From positions 1-64,000 of the forward strand of contig NZ_AJQE01000175.1 in assembly GCF_000261685.1 (NCBI RefSeq): a stretch of 64,000 nucleotides of DNA, read 5' to 3'. Below, piece after piece: positions 43,664-52,654 of the stretch (positions are counted from its first letter, which is position 1; each line of letters opens with the position of its first letter). The position numbers were made by a program, and so were the translations under genes. The notes beneath the pieces were generated by a model. The model did no database searches. It saw only the letters and a list, made by a program, of their open reading frames with translations, and was not told the DNA's origin. This stretch comes from Bradyrhizobium genomosp. I (2014) (GTDB lineage: Bacteria; Pseudomonadota; Alphaproteobacteria; Rhizobiales; Xanthobacteraceae).

Positions 43664-43677
43664 TTGATCTTGATCAA
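43664..43677. promoter_or_regulatory. FixK/FNR-type box between DUF2254 operon and DUF1622 gene
   Basis: TTGATCTTGATCAA, a strong palindrome. Leftwards, a start near 43629 leads to ATG 43584. Rightwards a start near 43712 leads to ATG 43776 with a longer leader. Confidence 0.75.
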
Positions 43678-43775
43678 TGGTGCGTACAGCACCCGTGGAT
43701 CAATGATAGATCACTGGGTGGACGCGCCACACCCATCGTGACGGTGCGCTGTGCGCGCAACGAAGATTCCGAATC

Positions 43776-44186
43776 ATGAATTCCACCGCCGATCCTTCGC
43801 CCTCCTTCGAGAGCGCCACTAGCCAGTGGATTCACCTTGTCGGCGTCGGGATCGAGATCTTCGGCGTGTTCATCATCGTCGCGGGAATCATCTGGTCCGC
43901 CCGGTACATTTTTGAACGAAACGTCGCGTCCCGCTACGACAGCTACAAGATCAGCATCGGTCGATCGCTGTTGCTTGGCCTTGAGGTGCTCGTGGCGGCG
44001 GACATCGTGAAAACGATCGCCATCGAACTCACCTTCGTGAGCCTCGGCCTTCTCGCCGGACTGGTTTTGGTCCGCACCTTCCTGAGCTGGACACTGACGC
44101 TCGAAATCGAGGGCCGCTGGCCGTGGCAACCGGGGCGCGCGTCCATGGACCGAGCGCAAGTCCGAGAAGAGCACTCCTCCAGCTAG
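43776..44186 (+). CDS. DUF1622 family membrane protein
   Basis: 136 aa with two or three hydrophobic segments: GVGIEIFGVFIIVAGIIWSA, LLLGLEVLVAADIVKTI and LGLLAGLVLVRTFLSWTLTLEIEGRWPW, the DUF1622 pattern. Function unknown. Divergent from the DUF2254 operon across a shared FixK-type box. Confidence 0.85.
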   Translation: MNSTADPSPSFESATSQWIHLVGVGIEIFGVFIIVAGIIWSARYIFERNVASRYDSYKISIGRSLLLGLEVLVAADIVKTIAIELTFVSLGLLAGLVLVRTFLSWTLTLEIEGRWPWQPGRASMDRAQVREEHSSS

Positions 44187-44510
44187 GCGGTTGCCTGCTT
44201 TGGACGATCGCTGATTTGGGGGACGCGACTTGCCTCGACTAGCGAACGCCAAGCAACGAACGTCGAAACCCGCTCGCTTTTGGCTTCCTTCCGGCAAACG
44301 CAACTACCGTTGAGCCCCGACGCCGTACTGCTTCTGCCCTGCCCGGCTTTGCTTCGGTATCGCTTCCCGAGAACCAGGAAATCGAGCGCAGCATTTCGGC
44401 GGCCGTCCCAATCTGGGGGCAGCCCACGCCAAAACGGGCCTTCGGTGGAAACCTCGTGGAAACCACCCCTTCAGGCCTCGGGCGCAGGGTGCCTAAGTCA
44501 TTGAAGAAGA
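44187..44510. other. 324-bp gene-free stretch between DUF1622 and tRNA-Val
   Basis: I see no supported gene, terminator or repeat here. A 74-codon frame at 44280-44504 has no ribosome site and no recognisable sequence. Confidence 0.5.
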
Positions 44511-44585
44511 TGGTGGGCACGACAGGGATCGAACCTGTGACCCCTACCATGTCAAGGTAGTGCTCTCCCGCTGAGCTACGTGCCC
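44511..44585 (-). tRNA. tRNA-Val (GAC)
   Basis: Read on the minus strand it folds as a complete cloverleaf: acceptor stem GGGCACG/CGTGCCC, D-arm GCTC/GAGC, anticodon arm CTACC-TTGACAT-GGTAG with anticodon GAC, and T-arm ACAGG-TTCGATC-CCTGT. The discriminator A and CCA are encoded. Confidence 0.97.
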
Positions 44586-44657
44586 TAGAGGTCATTTCAT
44601 CGGTGGGGTCCCTATAACGGCTCAGCGGACCCGGCGCAAGGACGGAAGGGGGCCGAT

Positions 44658-45017
44658 TCAGGCCGCCAGCATCTTGTTCACTTCGCTGACCAACTCGCGC
44701 AGGTGCACGGGCTTGGACAACACCTTGGCGTTCTTGGGGGCGTCCGAATCCGAGTTCAGGGCGACCGCGGCAAAGCCGGTGATGAACATGATCTTGATGT
44801 CGGGATCGAGTTCCGAGGCTCGGCGGGCGAGCTCGATGCCGTCCATCTCCGGCATCACGATGTCGGTGAGCAGCATCTCGAACGGCTCTTCCCGCAGGCG
44901 CTGATAGGCGGCCATGCCGTTGTCATGGGACGAGACCTGGAAACCGGCGTTTTCCAGCGCCTTGACCAGGAAACGGCGCATGTCGTTGTCGTCTTCGGCG
45001 AGCAGGATCTTTGGCAT
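44658..45017 (-). CDS. cpdR: CpdR-type single-domain response regulator
   Basis: 119 aa, receiver domain only. Acidic pocket EDDND, phospho-acceptor Asp in LLTDIVMPEMDG, FITGFAA and LSKPVHLRELV. In alphaproteobacteria CpdR, when unphosphorylated, delivers cell-cycle regulators to ClpXP. The sequence and position beside tRNA-Val and an N-formylglutamate amidohydrolase gene support CpdR rather than another orphan receiver. Confidence 0.88.
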   Translation of the reverse strand: MPKILLAEDDNDMRRFLVKALENAGFQVSSHDNGMAAYQRLREEPFEMLLTDIVMPEMDGIELARRASELDPDIKIMFITGFAAVALNSDSDAPKNAKVLSKPVHLRELVSEVNKMLAA

Positions 45018-45349
45018 GGCAGGAAACGTCGAATCCCCAGAGGATATCAGCAGACGTCACTAAGCCCGACAGAGGGTAAATTTGGGGTGAAAATCTTTAC
45101 CTTGCGCCGGCCGCGCTGCCAGCTCCTTGTGGACTGGAATGGGCTCCGAATCAATCGAGCCGGGCTGACTGGTCCTCGCCGCGATGCCCGCACGGTTAAG
45201 ACGTGTTCCAGCGTCCATCACATCTTTTCGCTTGGCAGAATGGTTGCGATTCCGGACAATGACGACACATAAGAGCCGTTCGACCGGCCGAATCATTGGA
45301 TCCGGAGCTTGTCCGGGTCCTGCGGCACGAAGGGACGAAGCCTGAGAAG
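45018..45349. promoter_or_regulatory. 332-bp divergent region cpdR / N-formylglutamate amidohydrolase
   Basis: No gene. Four GANTC sites (45031, 45148, 45248, 45290) are present, the CcrM methylation sequence of alphaproteobacteria. An inverted repeat GGTAAA-N15-TTTACC spans 45075-45101. Confidence 0.45.
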
Positions 45350-46240
45350 ATGACCCGGTTTGACGGCGACATGTCGCCAGCCTTCGAGATCTTCGAGCCC
45401 GCTGAATGGCGCGCGCCTGTCATCTTCAATTCGCCCCATTCCGGCTCGACCTATCCGGACGAATTCCTGGCCGCTTCACGGATCGACCTGCCGACGCTGC
45501 GGCGGTCGGAAGATTCGTTCATGGACGAACTGATCGGCCATTTGAGCGATCGTGGCTTTCCGACGGTGCGGGTCAATTTCCCCCGCTCCTATGTCGACGT
45601 CAATCGCGAGCCGTATGAGCTCGACCCCCGCATGTTCAGCGGACGGCTGCCGAGCTTTGCCAATACCCGCTCGATGCGGGTCGCCGGCGGCCTCGGCACC
45701 ATTCCACGCGTGGTCGGTGACGGCCAGGAGATCTACCGCGACCGCATCCTGGTCGACGACGCGCTGGGGCGGATCGAGACGCTGTACAAGCCCTATCACC
45801 GCGCGCTGCGCCGGCTGATCAACAAGGTGCACCAGATGTTCGGCACCGTGGTGCTGGTCGACTGCCACTCGATGCCCTCGGTCGGCGTCAGCAGGGACGA
45901 GCCGCGCCGGCCCGACGTCGTGATCGGCGACCGCTACGGCACGAGCTGCACGCCGTTGCTTCCCGACAGGGTCGAGGAGACCATGACAGGCCTCGGCTAT
46001 TCGATCGGCCGCAACAAGCCCTATGCTGGCGGCTTCATCACCGAACATTACGGCAATCCCGCAAGCGGGCTGCACGCGGTGCAGCTCGAGCTCAATCGCG
46101 CGATCTACATGGACGAGCGGCGACGCGAGCGAAGTGCACGCTTTGCGCAAGTGGCCTCGGACTTCGGCATTCTCGCCGACGTGCTGGCAACCACGATTCC
46201 GTTCGCCGATCTCGGCCCATTCCAGGCCGCGGCGGAATAG
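45350..46240 (+). CDS. N-formylglutamate amidohydrolase family protein
   Basis: 296 aa. Zinc-dependent amidohydrolase features: VIFNSPHSGSTYP, SFMDELIGHL, RSYVDVNREPYELDP, and VVLVDCHSMPS with ITEHYGNP and VQLELNRAIYMDE. Acts on N-formyl-glutamate or related amides. I chose ATG 45350; the 18-codon longer frame begins with TTG. Divergent from cpdR. Confidence 0.9.
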   Translation: MTRFDGDMSPAFEIFEPAEWRAPVIFNSPHSGSTYPDEFLAASRIDLPTLRRSEDSFMDELIGHLSDRGFPTVRVNFPRSYVDVNREPYELDPRMFSGRLPSFANTRSMRVAGGLGTIPRVVGDGQEIYRDRILVDDALGRIETLYKPYHRALRRLINKVHQMFGTVVLVDCHSMPSVGVSRDEPRRPDVVIGDRYGTSCTPLLPDRVEETMTGLGYSIGRNKPYAGGFITEHYGNPASGLHAVQLELNRAIYMDERRRERSARFAQVASDFGILADVLATTIPFADLGPFQAAAE

Positions 46241-46336
46241 GCGCCGGCTTTTCTCGCACGATCACGTCGTCTGCGATTGGTGCGAACGCATCTTCGCCTC
46301 ACTGTGCACCTCGAAGCGGAAAAAAGAGGTGCAAAG

Positions 46337-46426
46337 AAAAAAGGGCCGCTTCTGATGAAGAAGCGGCCCAAGTCTAGGGAGGAAACGCCCAAGGAGGGCA
46401 GCGGTAACGCCAAGCGCTACCGCACC
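46337..46426 (-). ncRNA. Candidate mmgR/suhB (alpha-r8) small RNA
   Basis: Read leftwards: a stem GCGGTAGCGC/GCGTTACCGC (46401-46423), a single-stranded segment with CGTTTCCTCCCTAGACTTGG, then a strong terminator hairpin GGGCCGCTTCT/AGAAGCGGCCC (46343-46369) followed by TTTTTTC. The unpaired UUUCCUCCC between two hairpins is the hallmark I recall for the alpha-r8 family (Rfam suhB; MmgR in Sinorhizobium, which limits polyhydroxybutyrate granules). A sigma-70-like promoter fits: CTTGCA (46456-46461), 17-bp spacer, GCATAT (46433-46438). It lies beside an inositol-monophosphatase-family gene, as the family name suggests. The 5' end is an estimate. Confidence 0.75.
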
Positions 46427-46761
46427 GCAACAATATGCGACCGCGCCGCACAAAGTGCAAGAGCTTTTGAGCCGTTTCCCATGCAATTCACACATGGCTC
46501 ATTTGCTTCCAGAGAAACCCAGATTCAGTTCCTTTGATAAGGAAATTCAATGGGTTGATAGTCATTTGCATACGAACAAGGCAACTTCGGAACTAAGTTT
46601 TCAACTCTGTGATCGATATTTGGCCAGCAGATGACTGGGACGAGGCAAAGCGCTCGGCATCCAAAATACCAGGGTGCAAATCAAGACAGCGCTGCACGCG
46701 GGAGGCGAATTGAGCTAGGCAGGAGGCGAGCTTCATCCAAACTTTCGCTTCGAGGATTCCC

Positions 46762-47544
46762 GTGACGGTGATCGACTTTTCCGCCTTCATCGGACGGCTC
46801 GCCACCGCCTCCGGCGAAACCATCCTGCCGTTCTTCCGCACCTCGCTGTCGATCGACGACAAGAGCAAGACCAAGGATTTCGACCCCGTGACGGAGGCCG
46901 ACCGCGCAGCGGAGGCGGTGATGCGGCGGCTGATCAAGGCCAATTTCCCCCAGCACGGCATCGTCGGCGAGGAATTCGGCAACGAACGGGACGATGCCGA
47001 CTATGTCTGGGTGCTCGACCCCATCGACGGCACCAAATCCTTCATCGGCGGCTTTCCGATCTGGGGCACGCTGATCGCACTGCTGCACAAGGGCGCACCA
47101 GTCTACGGCATGATGCACCAGCCCTTCATCGGCGAGCGTTTTGCCGGCGACAACGGCTCGGCCAACTATAAGGGACCCTCCGGCGAGCGCCGACTCCAGG
47201 TCCGCCGCTGCGCTTCGCTTTCGGAAGCCACGACTTACACCACCAGCCCCCTGCTGATGAACGAGAGCGACCGCGCCATCTTCGGCCGCATCGAGCAGGG
47301 CGCGCGGCTGTCGCGCTACGGCGGCGACTGTTACTCTTATTGCATGCTGGCGGCCGGCCACGTCGACCTCGTGGTCGAGACCGAACTGAAGCCCTACGAC
47401 ATCGCGGCGCTGATCCCGATCGTGACCGGCGCCGGCGGCGTCGTCACCACGTGGGAAGGCAAGCCGGCCCAGGGCGGCGGCCGCATCATCGCGGCCGGCG
47501 ACGCGCGGGTTCACGAAGAGGCCTTGAGGCTTTTGAACCAATAG
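46762..47544 (+). CDS. hisN: Inositol monophosphatase family phosphatase, likely histidinol-phosphatase
   Basis: 260 aa. Metal and phosphate sites of the family are all present: DFDPVTEADRAAE, GIVGEEFG, VWVLDPIDGTKSF and the C-terminal KPYDIAALIPIVTGAGGVV. Alphaproteobacterial homologues of this shape are assigned to histidinol-phosphate phosphatase; SuhB-type inositol phosphatase is the alternative. GTG start at 46762. The 521-bp gap before it holds the candidate sRNA and no other gene. Confidence 0.88.
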   Translation: MTVIDFSAFIGRLATASGETILPFFRTSLSIDDKSKTKDFDPVTEADRAAEAVMRRLIKANFPQHGIVGEEFGNERDDADYVWVLDPIDGTKSFIGGFPIWGTLIALLHKGAPVYGMMHQPFIGERFAGDNGSANYKGPSGERRLQVRRCASLSEATTYTTSPLLMNESDRAIFGRIEQGARLSRYGGDCYSYCMLAAGHVDLVVETELKPYDIAALIPIVTGAGGVVTTWEGKPAQGGGRIIAAGDARVHEEALRLLNQ

Positions 47545-47590
47545 CGGGCGGGAGAGGTGCGCACCACGGATGCGGTGGCGTTGAGTTATT

Positions 47591-48481
47591 TCACACCGCC
47601 TCTGCCCTTAGATGCTCCACCAGCAGCTTCGCCGGCCGCGGCAGCGTCTTGAAGCTGCGCGCGCAGATCACGAGCCTCCGGTTGGCCCAGGCATCGCGCA
47701 GGCGGACCATGGCGAGCGGCATCAGTTTGGCACAGCGGCGGGCGGCGGCCTCCGGCACCAGCGCAACGCCGACATCGGCGGCGACCATCTGGCAGATCGC
47801 GTCGAAATCGCGCAGACGCGCGCGGAAATGCGGACGCATGCCGAGCCGCGCGGCATGCTTCGAGATGTGAACCTGGAGCGCGGTGGCGCTGGTCAGCCCG
47901 ACGAAGTCGCAAGACCCAGCCTCCTGGAAATCGATCTGACGCCGGCCGGCGAACGGGCCGCGGCGCGAGGTGACCAGCGTCAGGCGATCCTCGCTGAAGA
48001 TGAAGCGCTCGATATGGTCTGGCAGCGCGTGCTCGGCGGCGAAGCCGAGATCGGCCGCACCGGCGGTTATCGCCGCCGCGATGTCGGTGCTCTCGCGCTC
48101 CTCAATGTCGACGGCAATGTCGCGATTGGCGCGCAGGAAGCCGGCGAGCGCCCTCGGCAGATGCTCCGACAGCCCCGAGGTGTTGGCGAGGAAATGCACG
48201 CTGGCGCGCACGCCGCTGGCGAAACCGGCAAGATCGCCGCGCATGGCGTCGATCTGGTGGATGACGAGCCGCGCATGATCGAGCAGGCTCTCGCCGGCCG
48301 CGGTCAGCTCGACGCCGCGGCGCCCGCGCTTGAGTAGCGCGACGCCGAGCGCGTCCTCGAGCCCCTTGATGCGCGCGCTGGCCGAGGCCAGCGCCAGATG
48401 CGACCGCTCGGCACCGCGTGTGATGCTGCGCTGGTCGGCGACCGCGATGAAGAGCTGGAGGTCGACGAGGTCGAAGCGCAT
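47591..48481 (-). CDS. LysR family transcriptional regulator
   Basis: 296 aa. N-terminal helix-turn-helix (LQLFIAVADQRSITRGAERSHLALASASARIKGLEDALG), then a substrate-binding domain. The frame extends upstream to 49453 but that overlaps the divergent permease gene; ATG 48481 is the family-typical start. Its likely target is the TauE/SafE-type permease 90 bp away. Confidence 0.92.
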   Translation of the reverse strand: MRFDLVDLQLFIAVADQRSITRGAERSHLALASASARIKGLEDALGVALLKRGRRGVELTAAGESLLDHARLVIHQIDAMRGDLAGFASGVRASVHFLANTSGLSEHLPRALAGFLRANRDIAVDIEERESTDIAAAITAGAADLGFAAEHALPDHIERFIFSEDRLTLVTSRRGPFAGRRQIDFQEAGSCDFVGLTSATALQVHISKHAARLGMRPHFRARLRDFDAICQMVAADVGVALVPEAAARRCAKLMPLAMVRLRDAWANRRLVICARSFKTLPRPAKLLVEHLRAEAV

Positions 48482-48571
48482 GCCTTGTCCCCTTAGCCTT
48501 CGTCCTTCACGAAGGCTCTCTCCGTAACCTCCAGATTGTGCCTGATCGCGGCATCGGTCAATGTGCGCGGC

Positions 48572-49324
48572 ATGATCGACCCTTTTCTCATTCTCATCGC
48601 TGCCGTCTTTCTGATCGCCGGATTCGTCAAGGGCGTGGTCGGGCTTGGCCTGCCGACCGTCTCCATGGGCCTGCTCGCCGTCAGCATGACCCCAAGCCGC
48701 GCCATTGCCATCGTCATCGTGCCCGCCATCGTCACCAACATCTGGCAGACCTTCGTCGGCCCCTATTTGCGCGACATCCTGAGGCGACTGTGGCCGCTGA
48801 TGATCGGCACCGTGATCGGATGCTGGCTCAATGCCGGCGCGCTGACCGGTCCCCATGCGCGCTACGGCACGATCGTGCTCGGCGCTCTGCTCGTCATCTA
48901 CGCCGTGATCGGTCTGAACAGATTCCAGTTCCGCGTCGCGCCTGGGAACGAGAAGTGGGTCGGCGGCGTGGTCGGCGTCGTCACCGGCGTGATCTCGGCC
49001 TCGACCGGCGTGCAGGTGATCCCCTCGATGCCGTTCATGCAGGCGATCGGCATGGAAAAGGACGAGCTGGTGCAGGCGCTCGGCGTGTTCTTCACGACCG
49101 CAACGCTGGCGCTCGCCTTCAACTTGACCGGCGCCGGATTGCTGACACCGGCCAATGCCGTGCCGGGCACCGTGGGCCTTGCCATGGCCTTCGCCGGCAT
49201 GTTCATCGGCCAATCGGTGCGGGCGCGGATGCCCGCGGAAGCGTTTCGCCGCTGGCTCCTGATCGCGATGATTTTGCTCGGCCTTTATCTGGCGGGCAGC
49301 GCGCTGGTGAAGGAATTCGCCTGA
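48572..49324 (+). CDS. TauE/SafE family sulfite exporter-like permease
   Basis: 250 aa with about eight hydrophobic segments, opening FLILIAAVFLIAGFVKGVVGLGLPT, the conserved first repeat, and a second repeat around GGVVGVVTGVISASTGVQVIPSMPF. Members export sulfoacetate, sulfite or other organic anions. Start ATG 48572 chosen by the hydrophobic start and family length. Confidence 0.9.
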   Translation: MIDPFLILIAAVFLIAGFVKGVVGLGLPTVSMGLLAVSMTPSRAIAIVIVPAIVTNIWQTFVGPYLRDILRRLWPLMIGTVIGCWLNAGALTGPHARYGTIVLGALLVIYAVIGLNRFQFRVAPGNEKWVGGVVGVVTGVISASTGVQVIPSMPFMQAIGMEKDELVQALGVFFTTATLALAFNLTGAGLLTPANAVPGTVGLAMAFAGMFIGQSVRARMPAEAFRRWLLIAMILLGLYLAGSALVKEFA

Positions 49325-49328
49325 GAAC

Positions 49329-49739
49329 CTACGATCTCGGCTCGTAACCCGGCACCCATTTTTCGTGCTGGGGCAGGTCGTCCCTGATCGTCCACCATGG
49401 CGCGCGTGATGAGGTGAACACGTGAAGGCGCGGCCTGACTTGCGGATCGTCATCGAGCAGGCCGGCGGGGATGCTGACGGTCGGCAGGTAGCTCGCCTTG
49501 CCCGGCGTCAGGCAGCCGCAGGTCTTGCAGCGATGGCGGAAACTGCCCGGCGCGGATTCGTAAGACACCGTCATGTCCTCGCCCGCGACGAACCGAAACT
49601 TGTCGGCGTCGACATGGGCGTAGGTGGCAAAGGCCGCGCCGGTCAGCTTGCGGCAATTGGCGCAATGGCAGTGCGTCATCGCACGCACCTTGTCGATCTC
49701 GAAACGCACGGCGCCGCACAGACAGCTGCCACGAATCAT
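49329..49739 (-). CDS. GFA family (glutathione-dependent formaldehyde-activating enzyme-like) protein
   Basis: 136 aa. Zinc ligands in SCLCGAVRF, HCHCANCRK and the CKTCGC loop fit the GFA/CENP-V fold. Most members do not act on formaldehyde; function is open. It converges on the permease gene with a 4-bp gap. Confidence 0.9.
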   Translation of the reverse strand: MIRGSCLCGAVRFEIDKVRAMTHCHCANCRKLTGAAFATYAHVDADKFRFVAGEDMTVSYESAPGSFRHRCKTCGCLTPGKASYLPTVSIPAGLLDDDPQVRPRLHVFTSSRAPWWTIRDDLPQHEKWVPGYEPRS

Positions 49740-49794
49740 CGAACCCTCCCCAGCGCGGCCTCGATCGGGCCGCTCCTCATTCGTTCGAATGGGT

Positions 49795-50427
49795 TTACCG
49801 GCTTTCCAGCATGGCAACGCGGATGCCGAGATAGATGAAGAGGCCGCCAAGCGCACGATTGACCCAGGCGATGGCGCCCTCCGACTGCCGCAGCCGGTGC
49901 GCGGCCTTGGCGGCGAACGCGGCGAGCACCAGGCACCACAGCGTCCCCGTCGAGATGAAGATCAGGCCGAGCGTCAGGAGGGCGAGCGGCTTGTGCGGCG
50001 CATCGGCTGCGACGAATTGCGGCAGGAAGGCCAGGAAGAACAGCGCGACCTTGGGATTGAGCGCGTTGGTGAAAACACCCTGGAGGAAGACCCGCCGCAG
50101 GGAACTCCGCACCGGCTCGTCGATCGCCGACGCCAGCACCGGGCGCGACCACAGCATCTGAAGGCCGGTCACGACCAGATAGGCCGCGCCGACCAGCTTC
50201 AGGATCGAGAACGCGGTCGACGAGGCCATCAGCAGGGCCGAAAGCCCGATCGCCGCGCCCGCGACATGGACAAAGCAGCCGCAGCTGATGCCAAAGGCGG
50301 CCGCGGCGCCGCCCCGCCACCCCATCTGCATGCTGCGGCCGATCACATAGACCGAATCCGGACCCGGCGTGATGTTGAGCAGCACGCCCGCCAGGATGAA
50401 AAGTTCGATCTCGTGAATGCCCAGCAT
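49795..50427 (-). CDS. LysE family amino-acid exporter
   Basis: 210 aa, about six spans. Opening LFILAGVLLNITPGPDSVYVIGRS is the LysE/RhtB signature; GAAYLVVTGLQML and ALNPKVALFFLAFLPQF follow. Likely exports an amino acid such as homoserine, threonine or lysine; substrate unknown. Confidence 0.93.
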   Translation of the reverse strand: MLGIHEIELFILAGVLLNITPGPDSVYVIGRSMQMGWRGGAAAAFGISCGCFVHVAGAAIGLSALLMASSTAFSILKLVGAAYLVVTGLQMLWSRPVLASAIDEPVRSSLRRVFLQGVFTNALNPKVALFFLAFLPQFVAADAPHKPLALLTLGLIFISTGTLWCLVLAAFAAKAAHRLRQSEGAIAWVNRALGGLFIYLGIRVAMLESR

Positions 50428-50661
50428 GCAAAGTGCCCCCGCGGCCCGTCCGGGCGGTCTTGGTTCCGCTTAGACGGTTCGCCCGTCCCCGTCCACCGCC
50501 GGGATTGCGTAGGATTTACCTCGAATTTGCAATGCGGATCATGCTTCCGCTTGGCCTTATCTGCTCTATAAAGGCAGGGTTCTTGAAATCCAGGATTCGA
50601 GGCGACTGCCACGCCGTGGCCGGTCGTAGGTCCCTTACAAGTCCCTTGGAGCTTCGCGGAT

Positions 50662-52458
50662 ATGGAAAGACGTCTGGCCGCCATCGTCTGCGCCGATGTC
50701 GCCGGCTATTCGCGCATGATGGGTAGCGACGAGGCCGGCACCCATGCCGCCTTCAAGGCCCATCGCAGCGCGATCCATCCCATCATCCTCAATCACGGCG
50801 GCCGCGTCGTGAAGAACACCGGCGATGGCTTCCTGCTCGAGTTCCCCTCGATCGTCGGCGCCACCGAGGCTGCGATGGCGATGCAGACGCTGATGGCTGA
50901 GCGCAACCGGCATCTGCCGAGCGATCGCGCCATGCAGTTCCGACTCGGCATCCACATGGGCGATGTCATCGCCGATGAGGACGAGGTCTTCGGTGACGAT
51001 GTCAACATTGCCGTCCGCCTGGAATCGGTGGCGAGCCCCGGCGGCTTCGCCATCTCGGCCAAGGCCTACCGGGAGGCGAGCAAGCATCTCTCGGTGCCGC
51101 TGATCGATGCCGGCAACCATCGCTTCAAGAACATCAAGGATGCGATCGGGGTCTGGACCTGGATGCCCGACGGTGCGCCGGCGCTTGCCCCCGAGCTACG
51201 GGAGGCCTCGGCGCTGTCGCAGCAATACCGCACCGCGATCGTCGGCGTGCTGCCCTTCGCCAATCTCAGCGACGCCCAGGACGAATATTTCTCCGACGGC
51301 CTCACCGAGGACTTGATCCACGCGCTGTCGCTGCAATCCTTCTATCGGGTGCTGAGCCGCAACTCGACCTTCGCCTTCAAGGGCAAGAACGTAAGCACCC
51401 GGCTGATCGCGCGCGAGATCGACGCCACCTATCTGATCCAGGGCTCGGTGCGGCGCGCGGGCGCCAAGATTCGCGTCACCGCCGAGCTGATCGCGCCGGA
51501 GACCGGCGAGCAGCTCTGGACCGGCCGCTACGACCGCGACATCGGCGACCTGTTCGCGATGCAGGACGAGATCACCACCAACCTGTCCGCCGCCATCGCC
51601 ACCGAGATCGTCCGTGCCGAGGCCTCGGCGCCGGCGCGGCTCTCGACCGACGTGAGCGCCTGGGACCGTTTCCTCAAGGGGCTGTCGCATTACTACCGGC
51701 AGACCAAGGAGGATCTGGCCGCCGCCGTCGACCTGTTCCGGGAGGCCATCGGGCTCGATCCCAAATTGTCGATCGCACACGCCTATCTGGCAACGATCCA
51801 GATCCAGAGCATCCAGTTCGGCTGGGTCAAGGGTACGCGCGAGATGTGGGCTGAGGCGATGAACCTCGCCGAAACCAGCGTCCGGCTCGACCCGCGCTCC
51901 TCCTTTGCGTTCTCGATCCTGTCCTGGGCGCATGCAATGGAGGGGCATTACGACGCGGCGATGGATGCGGCCAAGCGCGCGGTCGCGCTCAACCCTTACG
52001 ACAATGGCGCACGCGGCGTGCTCGGCATCTGCCATTTCGTCATCGGCGAGCACCGCGAGGCGATCGAGCTGTTCTCGATGGCCGCGCAACGCGACAACAG
52101 CGACCCGCGCTACCAATGGGCCGCGCTGAACGCGTTCAGCCATTACTTGTTGCGCCAATATGACGCGACCCTGTCGTGGGCCCGCGAGCAGCTCTACATC
52201 AATCCGAATCACATGCAGGCGCTGGCGATCCGCGCCGCGGCATTGGCCCAAATGGGACGAAGCGGCGAGGCGAGCGAGGCCGTCGGCGTGCTGATGGGTA
52301 ATTATCCAACCCTGAATGTCGACAGGCACTTGCGCAACTTCCATTGGAAGCGGCCCGAGGACATCGCCCATTACCGCGACGGTCTGCTGAAGGCCGGCGT
52401 GCCGCTCGGCAAGCTGACCCTGGTGCAGAGCGACGTCAAACGCGCAGCCGAGTCCTGA
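50662..52458 (+). CDS. Class III adenylate cyclase with C-terminal TPR-like repeats
   Basis: 598 aa, no membrane span. Cyclase domain at residues 1-175 (RRLAAIVCADVAGYSRMM with metal Asp, GDGFLLEFPS, FRLGIHMGDVI, GDDVNIAVRLE). A central segment (AVLPFANLSDAQDEYFSDGLTEDLI) matches the FlgO/CadC-like signalling domain. The rest carries TPR helices. Cytosolic cyclases of this layout are numerous in Bradyrhizobium. Input signal unknown. Confidence 0.92.
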   Translation: MERRLAAIVCADVAGYSRMMGSDEAGTHAAFKAHRSAIHPIILNHGGRVVKNTGDGFLLEFPSIVGATEAAMAMQTLMAERNRHLPSDRAMQFRLGIHMGDVIADEDEVFGDDVNIAVRLESVASPGGFAISAKAYREASKHLSVPLIDAGNHRFKNIKDAIGVWTWMPDGAPALAPELREASALSQQYRTAIVGVLPFANLSDAQDEYFSDGLTEDLIHALSLQSFYRVLSRNSTFAFKGKNVSTRLIAREIDATYLIQGSVRRAGAKIRVTAELIAPETGEQLWTGRYDRDIGDLFAMQDEITTNLSAAIATEIVRAEASAPARLSTDVSAWDRFLKGLSHYYRQTKEDLAAAVDLFREAIGLDPKLSIAHAYLATIQIQSIQFGWVKGTREMWAEAMNLAETSVRLDPRSSFAFSILSWAHAMEGHYDAAMDAAKRAVALNPYDNGARGVLGICHFVIGEHREAIELFSMAAQRDNSDPRYQWAALNAFSHYLLRQYDATLSWAREQLYINPNHMQALAIRAAALAQMGRSGEASEAVGVLMGNYPTLNVDRHLRNFHWKRPEDIAHYRDGLLKAGVPLGKLTLVQSDVKRAAES

Positions 52459-52654
52459 ACGGCAGATCGCGGTTCCTCAGCAGCCTCAAGCGTGGCCTCT
52501 TGGGGCCCCGCACCGCCTTCATTGACACGACAGTGAATTCCGCCACACTTCGCCACACGCTGAAGTAGTATGGTCTGCTGTCGATTTGTTAGGACTTTTT
52601 GCGCTTGATCGGCGCCTCTGCCTTGCACGATTCGCTGTCTTCAGGATTTGGGCC

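Noticed and set aside
43585-43692. N-terminal extension of the DUF2254 gene
   Set aside because: It would place the FixK box inside the coding region; ATG 43584 has a good ribosome site and begins at the first membrane span.
44239-44595. 118-aa frame over tRNA-Val
   Set aside because: Covers the tRNA on its own strand; not a protein gene.
46343-46369. Hairpin as terminator of the N-formylglutamate amidohydrolase gene
   Set aside because: The U-run lies on the minus strand, so it terminates a leftward transcript (the sRNA); the plus strand has no U-run after the stem.
46277-46537. 86-aa plus-strand frame over the sRNA
   Set aside because: Lys-rich frame with no ribosome site or family match; explained by the hairpins of the small RNA on the other strand.
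47591-49453. LysR frame extended to 620 aa
   Set aside because: The extension overlaps the TauE/SafE gene on the other strand and does not resemble LysR; ATG 48481 gives the normal length.
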